NCBI RefSeq assembly: GCF_003182135.1
Contig: NZ_QGTL01000006.1
Span: 186,001 to 250,000, forward strand
Length of the DNA stretch: 64,000 nucleotides
Direction of reading: 5' to 3'
From: Nocardia neocaledoniensis
GTDB lineage: Bacteria > Actinomycetota > Actinomycetes > Mycobacteriales > Mycobacteriaceae
This document shows, piece after piece, positions 40,359-50,488 of this stretch. A model generated the notes under the pieces. That model ran no database searches. It was not told the DNA's origin and was given only the letters and a program-made list of their open reading frames with translations. How positions within the stretch are numbered: the stretch's first letter is position 1; each line of letters starts with the position of its first letter. The translations under genes were made by a program, and so were the position numbers.

Positions 40359-41978
40359 GTGTCCGTTCACGCACCTACCGTCTCCCCCACGACCACCCTC
40401 ACCACACACAGTTCCGAGCCCGGGTTGCACTGGCACGAGCTCGATCTGTCCGCCTCCGATGTCACCGGCGCCGAACCGCCGTCCGAGCAGCCTGCCACCG
40501 AAACATCGGTGGCGGTGCCGGATACGCGGTCGTTTCTGGATGCGATCTCGGCGATCGAGGTCACCTTCGACACCGACCGCAAAGCCGCGATCGCGATGTT
40601 CGGGCCCGCGCTGGAGTTGGCGACCGACGCCGACTGGGACGTCCTGGATTTCATGGTCGAGTGCTTCACCCTCTACCCGCGTGAGTCCGCGCTGCTGCGC
40701 CTGCGCGCCCGCTGGTCCGCCGGGGACAAGTTGGAGCGGGAACGGTTGGTGCGGTTGGTGCCCGACACCGACCCCGGCCTGCACTCCCACGACAACCACG
40801 CCTTGGCCCAGCTCATCGAAACCCGCGCCAGAACCAACAAGACGAGCGTCGCCGAGGAGTTCGCGAAGTTTCAGGTCCAGCTCGCCGCGGCCGAGATGCC
40901 CCGCCAGTCGATCCGCACGTGGCGCAACCCGCTGCCGCGCCTGACCATGCCCGCCTCGCGCCGCATCGACGCCGCCCGCCTGGACCCCGAGCAGATCCGC
41001 GCCCGCGTCCTCGCGCGCGGCAAGCGTCGCCCCGCCGAGCCGGAACCGGCCGAGGTCACCGCCTATGTGCGGGAGAGTTTGTTCGTCGACACCGAGGTCG
41101 TCGAGCAAGCCCGCCTGCGTCAACGCTGGGCTGAGTTGATCGCGCGCGGAGTCACCCTCACCGCCGGTTCGCCCCGGGGGTGGACACCGCGCCGCCCCGG
41201 TGAACGGGCACCGCTGCCCGCAGACCTGGCCGAGGCGATGTGGGATCACCAGTACTGCGTGCACGTCGCCGACCAACGCGACCACGACCGCGCCCTGGCC
41301 GGTGAAACGACCAAGTCCCCCGAACACTCCCACGCTTGGGCCGCCGAACGGACCGGGCTGCGGTCGCGCGCCGACCGGCGGGAGGGGTTCGTGTTCCAGG
41401 GCAACGGTCTTGACGACTTCGCCACGGCGATGACCCCGGTCGCCGGGTGGCGGTGCGTGTCGTGCTTCGTCGAACGCCCCACCACCGATCAGCGACCCGT
41501 CCACGTCCGCGACGGGGTGATGCGTAGCGACGACGGGCTCTGTGACTACTGCCGCGGCGACAACCGCACGGGCCTGCCCGCACTCCCCGACGGGTTCACC
41601 GTCTCCAATCTCGCCGTCGCCTACTGCGCCTACTTCGTAGAGCACTACCGCGACGCCGCCTACAGGTTGATCACCGAGGTGTGCCGTCGGGCACCGGAAT
41701 GGTTGATCACGGTGATCGACAAGTTCCTGGCCGCCCACCCCGACCTGCCCGGCGCCCCGCCACCGGTCGCAGACGATGCTGATCCTGAGTACATATCGGC
41801 ACCCACCGTGTCGAAGCGTCGCCGCGGACCGGTGGTGCCGCCCGGCCAGCGGCCCGGCCGGTGTGAGGGCTGCACCCGCTACACCCCGGTCCACGACGAC
41901 GGGTTCTGCACACAGTGCCGGGTCCACCTCGGCCTGCACATCCCCACACCGCGCGAACGTCGACTCGTCGCGGCCTGA
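40359..41978 (+). CDS. zinc-ribbon hypothetical protein sharing a domain with TraA
   Basis: A 539-residue protein from GTG 40359 with GGAG before it. The N-terminal ~60 residues are disordered, then a helical region (FMVECFTLYPRESALLRLRA). Residues ~365-450 contain WRCVSCFVERPTTDQRP, DGLCDYCRGDNRTGLPALP and a helical part; the same layout, CVDCSIERP, DGLCHDCRDNERPGIPE and a similar helix, is found near residue 1635 of the relaxase. A second ribbon (CEGCTRY, CTQC) is at the C-terminus. I do not recognise the whole protein. The shared module suggests a common partner or nucleic-acid target in transfer. Confidence 0.7.
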   Translation: MSVHAPTVSPTTTLTTHSSEPGLHWHELDLSASDVTGAEPPSEQPATETSVAVPDTRSFLDAISAIEVTFDTDRKAAIAMFGPALELATDADWDVLDFMVECFTLYPRESALLRLRARWSAGDKLERERLVRLVPDTDPGLHSHDNHALAQLIETRARTNKTSVAEEFAKFQVQLAAAEMPRQSIRTWRNPLPRLTMPASRRIDAARLDPEQIRARVLARGKRRPAEPEPAEVTAYVRESLFVDTEVVEQARLRQRWAELIARGVTLTAGSPRGWTPRRPGERAPLPADLAEAMWDHQYCVHVADQRDHDRALAGETTKSPEHSHAWAAERTGLRSRADRREGFVFQGNGLDDFATAMTPVAGWRCVSCFVERPTTDQRPVHVRDGVMRSDDGLCDYCRGDNRTGLPALPDGFTVSNLAVAYCAYFVEHYRDAAYRLITEVCRRAPEWLITVIDKFLAAHPDLPGAPPPVADDADPEYISAPTVSKRRRGPVVPPGQRPGRCEGCTRYTPVHDDGFCTQCRVHLGLHIPTPRERRLVAA

Positions 41979-41997
41979 CCACTCCACACCATGCAGT

Positions 41998-42034
41998 CGG
42001 CTGGGGCACCGCCAGATCCGCGGTGCCCCAGCCG
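41998..42034 (+). promoter_or_regulatory. 15-bp perfect hairpin between genes
   Basis: CGGCTGGGGCACCGC (41998-42012) and its complement (42020-42034) with a 7-base loop. It is 20 bp after a stop codon and is followed by GAGGAGG and GTG 42063, the same order as in the amidoligase leaders. Confidence 0.6.
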
Positions 42035-42062
42035 CTGTGCTTCACCTCGAGGAGGCCCGCCT

Positions 42063-42437
42063 GTGTTTCACCGCACCCGCCACGCCCGCGCTCGCCGCCG
42101 GTTCCTCCGTCGACAGCGACACCGCCCTGCACACCTGATGGTCACCGTCCACCTGGCAGCCGATCCTCGCTCGATGCTCCACGGTCACCGACCCGGTGAC
42201 CCTTACCTGCTGGCTGATCGGTTCCTGCTCGACAATCTCGGCGAGGTCGACGACTTCGCGGTCCTCGACCGGATCTTCGCGGCACTCAACGACCACCCCC
42301 ACCCCGCCGACGTCGAACACACCCGCCGCTGGTACCAACACCGCCACAGGTCCCTGTCGGTCGGCGACATCGTCACCATCGACCACCGCCGCTACGCTTG
42401 CACACCCTGGTCATGGGACGCGCTCCCAGCCGACTGA
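42063..42437 (+). CDS. hypothetical protein, YodL-like domain possible
   Basis: A 124-residue protein from GTG 42063, chosen for the strong GAGGAGG site; ATG 42138 would give 99 residues without the basic N-terminus (RTRHARARRRFLRRQRHR). The conserved-looking part is DPYLLADRFLLDNLGEVDDF, VEHTRRWYQHRHRSLSVGDI and VTIDHRRYACTPWSW. RSLSVGDIV..D...Y is the pattern of YodL-type domains of mobile-element proteins. It ends about 350 bp before the relaxase gene. Function unknown. Confidence 0.55.
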   Translation: MFHRTRHARARRRFLRRQRHRPAHLMVTVHLAADPRSMLHGHRPGDPYLLADRFLLDNLGEVDDFAVLDRIFAALNDHPHPADVEHTRRWYQHRHRSLSVGDIVTIDHRRYACTPWSWDALPAD

Positions 42438-42440
42438 ACG

Positions 42441-42792
42441 AACGCGCCCTGCGGCTGCGGCCGCGCCCGGTCCCGTGGGCGGGCCCGCCGCGACGGTCGC
42501 GGGCCCGCCCTCGGCAATATGGCTGGTCACCTCCCCTCCGCTTCCATGTCCCGCTATCACCTATTGCTCACGCCATCCCACCTACGCACCCGCACCCGTA
42601 CGCACCGCACACTGACGATCGCACCCCGCCTTTCACCCCATCACCCCACACACCCTCTTCTCCGCACCTTTTCAAAGGCAGACATCTGGCATCTCGGATA
42701 CCGATCCGATAACGCCCGTGTCAATAGTTGTCCATCGTTGTCCAGAGTAGTCTCAGCGGATCAATTGCCTCTTGCGGCAACATAATTCATTG
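42441..42792. other. non-coding region upstream of traA, candidate oriT
   Basis: Some 350 bp, less GC-rich than its surroundings in the last 150 bp. GTTGTCCA is repeated at 42727-42734 and 42737-42744, 10 bp apart, the same motif and phase as at 9242-9277 on the other strand. Relaxase genes often have oriT next to them, so the nic site may be here. No nic consensus could be assigned. Confidence 0.45.
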
Positions 42793-45700
42793 ATGCTTCA
42801 TGGAGGTATGGTCGCGACTATTCATCGAGTCGCCGCGGGAAACGGCTACCAATACTATTTGCGTCAAACCGCTGCCAACGACCGAACCGCTCGCGGGCGG
42901 TCATCGCTGTCGCAGTACTACTCCGACCACGGCGAAGCACCCGGACGCTGGCACGGCACCGGACTGGGCGCGCTCGACCTCACGGCCGGGTCGGAAGTGA
43001 CCGAGCCCCAGATGAAGTCGCTGTTCGGGGAAGGTCTTCACCCTAACAGCGAGCAGATCAGGACCGAGGTCTACGCACGCCAGATCGTGCTCGGCGCAAG
43101 CGACCGTGACGCCACCCGCGCGGCCGAGAAGGCAACGAAACTGGGCAACAAGTTCGCCGCCTATGAGGTTCGTTCGGAGTATCGGAAGCGTTGTTCTCAG
43201 GCCTATCGTGCACATAACTCAGCACGGAATATGGACCCCACTGCCGCCATTCCCGACGACGAACGCGCACGCATTCGCACACACGTGGCGACCGAAATGT
43301 TCACCGACGAGTACGGTCGCGCACCCCTGAACGCGAGAGAGTTGTCGGGTTGGGTCGCCAAGAACTCGCGCGTCAACCAGGCCGCGCTAGCCGGCCTCGA
43401 GATCACTTTCTCCCCAGTGAAGAGTGTGTCGGTGCTGTGGGCGTTGGCCCCACCGGACATGGCGCGGCGGTTGGAGGCTGCCCACCAGCGCGCGATCAGT
43501 GATGCGTTGGCGTGGTTGGAGCGCAACGCCGTGTTCACCCGGCTGGGCCGTAACGGCGTCCGCCACGCCGAAGTCGAGGGGATCGTCGCGGCCTGTTTCA
43601 CCCATCGCGACAGCCGCGCAGGCGATCCCGACCTGCACACCCACGTCCTGGTCGCCAACAAAGTCCGCACCCTGGACGGTAAATGGCGCACGATCGACTC
43701 GCGTCTGTTCCATGAAGCGGCCGTCACGGTCTCGGAGATCTACGACTCCCGCCTCGAGCACTACCTCGAACTCGCCCTCGGCCTGCAGTTCGACACCCGC
43801 CCCGATCGCGACGTCCACCAGGTCCCGATCCGCGAAGTCATCGGCGTCCCCCTAGAACTGATCCACGCCTGGTCGCAACGCGGTACCGCGATCAACGCAC
43901 GCTTGGACCGGCTCACCGCCGATTTCCAGGCAACCTTCGGCCGCGAACCCACCCCCGAAGAGGTCTACGGCCTGGCCGACCGGGCAACGCTGGACACCCG
44001 CCCGGCCAAACACCTCCCGCAATCCCACACCCAACAACGTGAAACCTGGCTGACCCAAGCCACCGCGGTGCTCGGCGGCCGTGAGCCTGTTGACGCGGTG
44101 ATGGTGGCCGCAGTGTCGGTGCCACCGATACCTCGCCCTGCCCCGGACGCTGCGTTCATCGCCGCGACCGCCGAGCGTGCGCTGGCCGCCGTGTCGGAGA
44201 GGCGTTCTACGTGGCGGCCGTTCAACCTGCGGGCCGAGGTCGAACGCCAGCTCCGCGGCCGGATCAGCCCTGCCGACTGGGGCTGGGTTCCCGACAAGGT
44301 CGTCGCCGCCGCGCTCTCGCCGCAGTCTGCGGTCGCGCGCGGTGATCCCGACCTGAACGAAGAACCCGGGCTGCGGGCGGCACCGGCGTGGTTGCGCCAC
44401 CGTGACGGCACCCCGGTTCACGTGCGTCCGAACTCCCAGATCTACACCACCGAAACCACTCTCGACGTCGAAGCCGCACTCATCGAACTGTCCGTCGAAC
44501 CTGGCGCCCGCACCCTGGACCCCGACCTGCTGAACAGCGCGGTCGCGGAATACAACATCGCCCATCCGGATCGGCCGCTCAATGCCGGCCAGGTCGGTGT
44601 CATCTCTTCCTTCGCCACGTCGGGGTTGCGGGTCCATACCGCCAACGCCCCGGCCGGAACCGGTAAGACCACCGCCATGCAAGTCCTCACCAGCGCATGG
44701 CACTCCAGCGGCGGCACCGTCCTCGGCATGGCGCCCACCGCCGCGGCCGCCGCTGTCCTCGGGAAGTCGATCGGCACCCGCGCCGAGACCGTCGACAAGC
44801 TCCTCGACGTCCTCAATCGCCACTCCGTCCGCGCGGATTCGCCCACGATGATGCGGGATCATCCGCCCTCGCTACCGCAATGGGTCCTCGATATCGACAA
44901 CACGACGCTGGTGATCGTCGACGAGCACGTCAAACTCGGCAACACCAAACGCCTGCAGCTGCTGCAGTTCCTGTCCCGGCGCGGGGCCACGGTGCGCTGC
45001 ATCGGTGACGACCGGCAGCTGCCCGCGATCGACGCCGGTGGCGCCGACGCCGACATGAACGCCACCTCCCCCGAACAAACCGTGACGCTGTCGCACGTCG
45101 TCCGGTTCGCCTCCACCGGCGAAGCGACCGCCTCGATCGGGCTGCGCGAGGGCGACCCGGCCGCGTTGGCCTGGTATCTGGACAACGACCGCATCCACGC
45201 CGGACATACCGGATCGGTCTACGACGACACCTACACAGCATGGGCCACCGACCATAACGCTGGTCGCGACGCGGTCATGTTGGCGCCCACCCACGAGGTC
45301 GTGACCGCGCTCAACGCCCGCGCCCGCGCCGACAGACTCACCCGAACCGGCACGAAACCAGAGACCGAAGTGGTCCTCGCGGACGGGCTTTGCGGCTCTG
45401 TCGGTGACATTGTGCGCACCCGACGCAACAACCCAAAGCTACGTTTCGGCCAGACGGATTGGGTCCGCAACGGCTACTCCTGGACCATCATCGCCGCCCA
45501 CGAGGACGGTTCACTGACGGTGTCGCATCGACGCGGCGGCACCGACAGCGACACAACCGTCCGGCTTCCGACCGAGTACGTACGCGTCCACGTGCATCTC
45601 GGGTACGCCGCGACGATCGATTCCGCCCAAGGAATCACCGCCGACGCCTGCCATGTCGCGCTGTCCGGGCGCGAATCCCGCCAACAGTTCTACGTCGCGA

Positions 45701-48700
45701 TGACCCGCGGAATCCACGCCAACCACGCGCACATCGCCACCGCGCTCGACGGCGCCGAAGGCTCGATCTACACCGAACCCGCCGTCTACCCCCGCACAGC
45801 AGTCGAGATCCTGCAACGGGTGCTGGCTCGCGACGGGGCACAGAAGTCGGCCCACACCGAGCTCCGCGACGCACTCGACCCCACGCTGCGGTTCGGACGC
45901 GCGGTCGATATCTACCTCGATACCCTCGGCATGACTGCCGAACACGCCCTCGGCCCCGACCAACTCGCCGCCCTCGATCGCGCCGCCGACACCGTTCATC
46001 CGAACTTGACCGACTGCCCCGCCTACCCGGTCCTGCGCCAGCACCTCGCTCTGATCGCGCTCACCGGCATGGACCCCATCACCGAGCTGACCGCTGCGGC
46101 CGACGCCCGTGAACTCGACACCGCCGCGGACCCCGCCGCCGTTCTCGACTGGCGACTGGACCACACCGGCGCCCACTCCGCCGGCGCTGGGCCCCTCGCT
46201 TGGACACCGGGACTCCCCCGCGCTGTCGCCGATCAGGTACTCACCGAGCCCGTTCGGGCTCGTGCACGAATCGTGGCCGCCCTTGCCGAACAAATCCGTG
46301 ACACCGCACGAATGTGGACACCGGCCACCGCACCGGCATGGGCGCGTCCACTACTGGGAACCGATCCCGCGTTGCTGGGCGAGCTCGCCGTGTGGCGGAC
46401 CGGACTCGGTGTCCCCGACCCCGACACCGAACCCACCGGCCCTGTCCGCCACATCGCTCTCGAGCGCCTGCACCAGAAACGCCTGCAACAACGCGTCATC
46501 GACGCCTACGGCGACCCGACGCTGCCACGCAATCGGTGGGCTGCGGTCGTCGACGACATCGATCCTCGCATCAGCACCGACACCTTGTGGCCGATCGTTG
46601 CCGACAAAATCGACCTCGCCAACCGCGCCGGACTCGACATCACCACCCTGCTCACCGACGCCGCCGCACAACGACCGCTACCGGATGAGTTGCCCGCCGC
46701 GGCATTGTGGGCGCGCCTGGAACTGGAACCTTCGGCCCTCGACATCACAGGCACCGCCCCGCTGCGACCTGACTGGTTGCCTGACCTCGATGCTGTCCTG
46801 GGCACCGACATGACCGAACAGCTCACGACCGAACCGGCCTGGCCTCGTGTCGTCGCTGCCGTCGAACGCGCCACCAAGGCCTGGTCACCCCGCGATCTGC
46901 TCTTCACCGCTTACGAACTTCTCCAAGGCGCGCAACCCGTCGACGCAGCACCGCTGCGTCCCGATCAACTCGCCGCCGCATTGGCCTGGAGAATCGACGC
47001 GCTACACCACCACGCCCCGATACCGACATCACCCGTCGGACGCCCAGAACCGGCAACGCCTGAACCGATCACACCGGGCCTCGACTATGAACCCATGGTC
47101 ACCGTCGCTACAGCCGGCCCGGCCCCGCCCCAAGCCGAGGACGCTCCTGTCGCCACTGTTATCAGCGAACCCACCGATAGCGACCACCCCACCGGCATCG
47201 ACCGCATCGCCGAGTTGTTCGCGAACGGGCGAGTCGGCGACGCTGTCGCTGAGTTCCGCAGTTTCAACACCGGACTGTCCCACGATGAACAAGCGATTCT
47301 CACCGCCGTCTCGGAAACCCTCTACCAGTACAGTTTCCCCGTCGCGCAAGCCCGACTCCGCTGGGCCGCCCAACAATTCCCGCAACACCAGGCGCTGATC
47401 CAGGCGTGCACACCCTCGACAGATCCGCACGTCTTTCGCCATGACACCGAACCCGACCACAACCGCACCCGACCCGCCTACGACCACCGCGAACGCGTCG
47501 ACCCCACCATCACACCGGCTGACTTCGACCCGATCCGGGCCGCGGGCAACGACGTGGTCGACACCTACCTCGCCGACCCCGACACGCTCGACAACCGCGA
47601 TCCGACGTCGACGACCACCGCCCGGGCGGCATCGGGTGGGTTTCCGGTCGACTACGACCTGGCCGCGATACCCGTCATCCTCGGTCTTCCATGTGTCGAT
47701 TGCAGCATCGAACGTCCCGGCAGTGCGAGCTCTCCCATGCCGCCCAGGATCTCCGACGACGGCCTGTGCCACGACTGCCGCGACAACGAACGACCAGGCA
47801 TCCCCGAACACAACCCCGCCGAGCACCTCACCGCACGCTGCGCCCATATCGCTCAAACCAATCCCGCGCCGGCGGCGTTGGCGATGCTGCGCCGTGACTG
47901 GCGCACACTCGATCCGGTCGGGCGCAGACTCATCGAGCGATGGCTGAGGGACAACCCGCTCCCCGAAGAACCACTCCCCGTCCTCGCTCCGTTGCAACGT
48001 CTCTCCGATCGCGAGCTCGCCGAGGCGATCGACGGGCTGACCCAGCGGCTGAGCAATATCGCTACCGAAGCCGAGATCTTCGCCCCGATTCGCCGTGACG
48101 ACATCGCCACTATGCCTGATCCGGTCGTGGCCGAACTCCGGCGAACCGCCGAGGACGCACAACTGTCCGCACACCTGCATGCCGATGAACTCGAAACCGC
48201 TGTCCGAGCGCTTCACGCCACCGTGAACGCACTCGACACCGCACGAGAGGAACTCGACGCCCTGCCATTGACGCGACGCCGCCAGCGGAAGACCCTGCAG
48301 GCCCACATCAACACCCTGGTCCGCGAACACCGCGAACGCAGCGAAACACATGAGCGGACCCGAAACGCCGCACGGGCAGCGAACCGTCACGCCAACGAAC
48401 TACGCGCCCGCGCCGAACACGCCGCCACCGAGGACGAACACCGCCGTCTCGCAGAACAAGCACGCGCAGCCAGCAGCGCTGCCACCGAACGCGAGCAAGC
48501 AGCCGCGGCGCTACACGACGGCCTCGGCTCCGCGCTCGCTGACCACCGCGCAGAACTACAGAGACGACAAACGCTCTCCCCACCGCAACGACAACGCGAG
48601 GACCACGCACGAGCTGAACTCAGCTCAACAGCCGAGGATTTCAGCCCAGACCGAAACACCGACCCCGACGGAAACAAGCCGAGACCGGGAACCGATCTCG

Positions 48701-48708
48701 GCCGGTGA
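42793..48708 (+). CDS. traA: MobF-family conjugative relaxase-helicase (TraA)
   Basis: A 1971-residue relaxase. The TrwC domain starts at MVATIHRVAAGNGYQYYLRQ with candidate nucleophile tyrosines, and has the metal-binding histidines in HRDSRAGDPDLHTHVLVANK (~residue 271-290). The SF1 helicase part has Walker A APAGTGKTT (~620), Walker B LVIVDEH (~707) and GYAATIDSAQGITADACHVA near 940. It should nick at oriT, stay bound to the 5' end and unwind the strand. Beyond ~1150 come a long helical region, a zinc ribbon (CVDCSIERP, ~1634) and a coiled coil. ATG 42793 is preferred; GGAGGT lies too close to ATG 42808. The protein is larger than TrwC-type relaxases, as is common in actinobacteria. Confidence 0.92.
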   Translation: MLHGGMVATIHRVAAGNGYQYYLRQTAANDRTARGRSSLSQYYSDHGEAPGRWHGTGLGALDLTAGSEVTEPQMKSLFGEGLHPNSEQIRTEVYARQIVLGASDRDATRAAEKATKLGNKFAAYEVRSEYRKRCSQAYRAHNSARNMDPTAAIPDDERARIRTHVATEMFTDEYGRAPLNARELSGWVAKNSRVNQAALAGLEITFSPVKSVSVLWALAPPDMARRLEAAHQRAISDALAWLERNAVFTRLGRNGVRHAEVEGIVAACFTHRDSRAGDPDLHTHVLVANKVRTLDGKWRTIDSRLFHEAAVTVSEIYDSRLEHYLELALGLQFDTRPDRDVHQVPIREVIGVPLELIHAWSQRGTAINARLDRLTADFQATFGREPTPEEVYGLADRATLDTRPAKHLPQSHTQQRETWLTQATAVLGGREPVDAVMVAAVSVPPIPRPAPDAAFIAATAERALAAVSERRSTWRPFNLRAEVERQLRGRISPADWGWVPDKVVAAALSPQSAVARGDPDLNEEPGLRAAPAWLRHRDGTPVHVRPNSQIYTTETTLDVEAALIELSVEPGARTLDPDLLNSAVAEYNIAHPDRPLNAGQVGVISSFATSGLRVHTANAPAGTGKTTAMQVLTSAWHSSGGTVLGMAPTAAAAAVLGKSIGTRAETVDKLLDVLNRHSVRADSPTMMRDHPPSLPQWVLDIDNTTLVIVDEHVKLGNTKRLQLLQFLSRRGATVRCIGDDRQLPAIDAGGADADMNATSPEQTVTLSHVVRFASTGEATASIGLREGDPAALAWYLDNDRIHAGHTGSVYDDTYTAWATDHNAGRDAVMLAPTHEVVTALNARARADRLTRTGTKPETEVVLADGLCGSVGDIVRTRRNNPKLRFGQTDWVRNGYSWTIIAAHEDGSLTVSHRRGGTDSDTTVRLPTEYVRVHVHLGYAATIDSAQGITADACHVALSGRESRQQFYVAMTRGIHANHAHIATALDGAEGSIYTEPAVYPRTAVEILQRVLARDGAQKSAHTELRDALDPTLRFGRAVDIYLDTLGMTAEHALGPDQLAALDRAADTVHPNLTDCPAYPVLRQHLALIALTGMDPITELTAAADARELDTAADPAAVLDWRLDHTGAHSAGAGPLAWTPGLPRAVADQVLTEPVRARARIVAALAEQIRDTARMWTPATAPAWARPLLGTDPALLGELAVWRTGLGVPDPDTEPTGPVRHIALERLHQKRLQQRVIDAYGDPTLPRNRWAAVVDDIDPRISTDTLWPIVADKIDLANRAGLDITTLLTDAAAQRPLPDELPAAALWARLELEPSALDITGTAPLRPDWLPDLDAVLGTDMTEQLTTEPAWPRVVAAVERATKAWSPRDLLFTAYELLQGAQPVDAAPLRPDQLAAALAWRIDALHHHAPIPTSPVGRPEPATPEPITPGLDYEPMVTVATAGPAPPQAEDAPVATVISEPTDSDHPTGIDRIAELFANGRVGDAVAEFRSFNTGLSHDEQAILTAVSETLYQYSFPVAQARLRWAAQQFPQHQALIQACTPSTDPHVFRHDTEPDHNRTRPAYDHRERVDPTITPADFDPIRAAGNDVVDTYLADPDTLDNRDPTSTTTARAASGGFPVDYDLAAIPVILGLPCVDCSIERPGSASSPMPPRISDDGLCHDCRDNERPGIPEHNPAEHLTARCAHIAQTNPAPAALAMLRRDWRTLDPVGRRLIERWLRDNPLPEEPLPVLAPLQRLSDRELAEAIDGLTQRLSNIATEAEIFAPIRRDDIATMPDPVVAELRRTAEDAQLSAHLHADELETAVRALHATVNALDTAREELDALPLTRRRQRKTLQAHINTLVREHRERSETHERTRNAARAANRHANELRARAEHAATEDEHRRLAEQARAASSAATEREQAAAALHDGLGSALADHRAELQRRQTLSPPQRQREDHARAELSSTAEDFSPDRNTDPDGNKPRPGTDLGR

Positions 48709-48880
48709 CCTACAACATACGACGCGAGGTGTTGTTACATCCCTACGCGCAACAGCCGATCCTTGCTATGACGCCTACCAGTCACCGAATCTGCACCCCG
48801 TGCTCAAGGTGACGGGCCACCGACTGTGGTCCCGGTCAGCGCCCGCGGCGCCGAGGGATAAGGCCCCGGGCGGAAGACGT

Positions 48881-49120
48881 TCAGCGATCTCGCGTTCCAG
48901 GCCTGCTGCTTTCAGCGATGATGTAGGCCAAGTCAGTCAGCTCGTGGGGCCCCCGATCGCCCGCACACTGGTCGCAGATATTGATCACCCGGCCGTCCCA
49001 CGGTGCCGCGAAGGCCGGTAGGCCGACGTCTTGCTCGAGTTCTTCATCCCACTCGATGCTGGTCTCCACTTGACATACGTCGCAAGCCCAAAATTCCTGT
49101 CGATCGATGTCGTTCGTCAT
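48881..49120 (-). CDS. small zinc-ribbon hypothetical protein
   Basis: A 79-residue acidic protein from ATG 49120. Two cysteine pairs, WACDVCQVE near residue 12 and NICDQCAGD near residue 50, make a probable zinc ribbon, with a helical tail (HELTDLAYIIAES). It is the first gene past traA and on the opposite strand. Small ribbons of this type can bind nucleic acid or protein. Function unknown. Confidence 0.6.
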   Translation of the reverse strand: MTNDIDRQEFWACDVCQVETSIEWDEELEQDVGLPAFAAPWDGRVINICDQCAGDRGPHELTDLAYIIAESSRPGTRDR

Positions 49121-49275
49121 GTCACAACGCTACTGAATCCTGGGCCACCACTGACGATACGTGTCACCTACTCGTGCAGCAGTCCCAGCCGCCACAGGCA
49201 GCCGGAGACTTCACACCGGCGCGCTCCGCACCTGCCTCACCCGTTTGCCGAGCGGACGCTGGCTCGTTGGACCAC

Positions 49276-50280
49276 TCAGCTCGAGACTGCAGCCCGCCCC
49301 GCAGCCATGCGCGCAGACAGATCCTTCCAGGCCGTGCGGTAGATGTCGTGGCCGTCTCGGTAGGTGCGCCATGTTTGAGTCAGGGGGCTCGCGGGATCGA
49401 ACAGGAACGACCGCCATGCAGCGCGGTCGTTGCGGGCGATCCGCGGCAGCAGTGTCGTGCCGAGATAGTCGGTTTGGGCGTCATCGCAGATTCGCAGCAG
49501 CCGTAGCACTGCCGGTGGGATGGCTTCGTCGCTGGCGGTGTGTACCGCTACCCTGCAGCCTCGGGCTGCGATGTGTTCGAACAACAGTTGGGTGCGGACA
49601 GCGTGAAAACCGTTGGTCACCACCGTGACCTCACTGGCTGCGATCGGGTCCAGGTGCGAGGTGGCGACGAACCAGGCGTTCGCGGCGGTACTGGTCGAGG
49701 CCGTCTCACGGGCGATCACCTCGGCAGGGACACCGCGTTCGATCAACGCTTCGGCCAGGGCGTCGGCCTCGCTGCGCACCTGGGGGTGCGGGCCACGTCC
49801 AGAGGTGATGAGCATTGCGTAGCGGCCGGTGGCCCATTGCTGGGCTGCCGCGTCGGCGCGGGCGTCGACCCACGGCGGGACCTGCCCATCTGGGTGCATC
49901 CCGCCACCCAGTACGACCAGAGCACGAATGGGCACCTCCTGCCGCGGCTGGCCGTGGTTGGCGCCGCGTACCCGCCCCAGCTCGATCCAGACCCATGTTT
50001 TCTGCAGCTCCAGCGGGCACATCACACGGCCACTCGCGTCTCTGGTGGCGCCCTTGAGTCGGTCCAGCGCAGCCGTCATGACCGGATCCGGGTCGTGATC
50101 GAAGCCGACCCGCAGCGGAACGTTCCAATCGCGATCGTGGGCCGCAGCACCGATCGAGGTCTCGGCCGCCGCGCGGAACTCTTCCACGCTGTACGGCACG
50201 GGCAACTCGTCATCGCTCTCCGCCCGGCGATCCGCCAATACCTCCGCAAGCCAGGCCGCTGCCACCCGCGTCTCGATCAT
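49276..50280 (-). CDS. DUF218 (YdcF/SanA/ElyC-type) protein
   Basis: A 334-residue protein from ATG 50280, chosen because the sequence from MIETRVAAAWLAEVLADRRA on is protein-like; the frame further upstream is not. Residues ~140-280 form a DUF218 domain: ALVVLGGGMHPDGQVPPWVD, YAMLITSGRGPHPQ, RSEADALAEALIERGVPAEV, ETASTSTAANAWFV, VTVVTNGFHAVRTQLLFEHI. Relatives (YdcF, SanA, ElyC) act in envelope functions, and some bind S-adenosylmethionine. There is no signal peptide, so it should be cytosolic. It is the first gene of the accessory metabolic block; its role there is unknown. Confidence 0.75.
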   Translation of the reverse strand: MIETRVAAAWLAEVLADRRAESDDELPVPYSVEEFRAAAETSIGAAAHDRDWNVPLRVGFDHDPDPVMTAALDRLKGATRDASGRVMCPLELQKTWVWIELGRVRGANHGQPRQEVPIRALVVLGGGMHPDGQVPPWVDARADAAAQQWATGRYAMLITSGRGPHPQVRSEADALAEALIERGVPAEVIARETASTSTAANAWFVATSHLDPIAASEVTVVTNGFHAVRTQLLFEHIAARGCRVAVHTASDEAIPPAVLRLLRICDDAQTDYLGTTLLPRIARNDRAAWRSFLFDPASPLTQTWRTYRDGHDIYRTAWKDLSARMAAGRAAVSS

Positions 50281-50488
50281 CCCGAATCCCCCGTAATCGT
50301 GAATCTCTGTCGCGCACCACAGTACGAGGTCGTTAGTCCCTGGCCAAGCGGAACGACCAGCACCCGCGGAGGCAACGAACCCGACCCGAGCATCGGCACG
50401 GCACAGGGAACCCGTCCCTCTTATCGACGCCTCCAACACGACAGCGCGGGACCGTATCCGGCCGTGGTAAGTCACTACGTCGCGAAGT

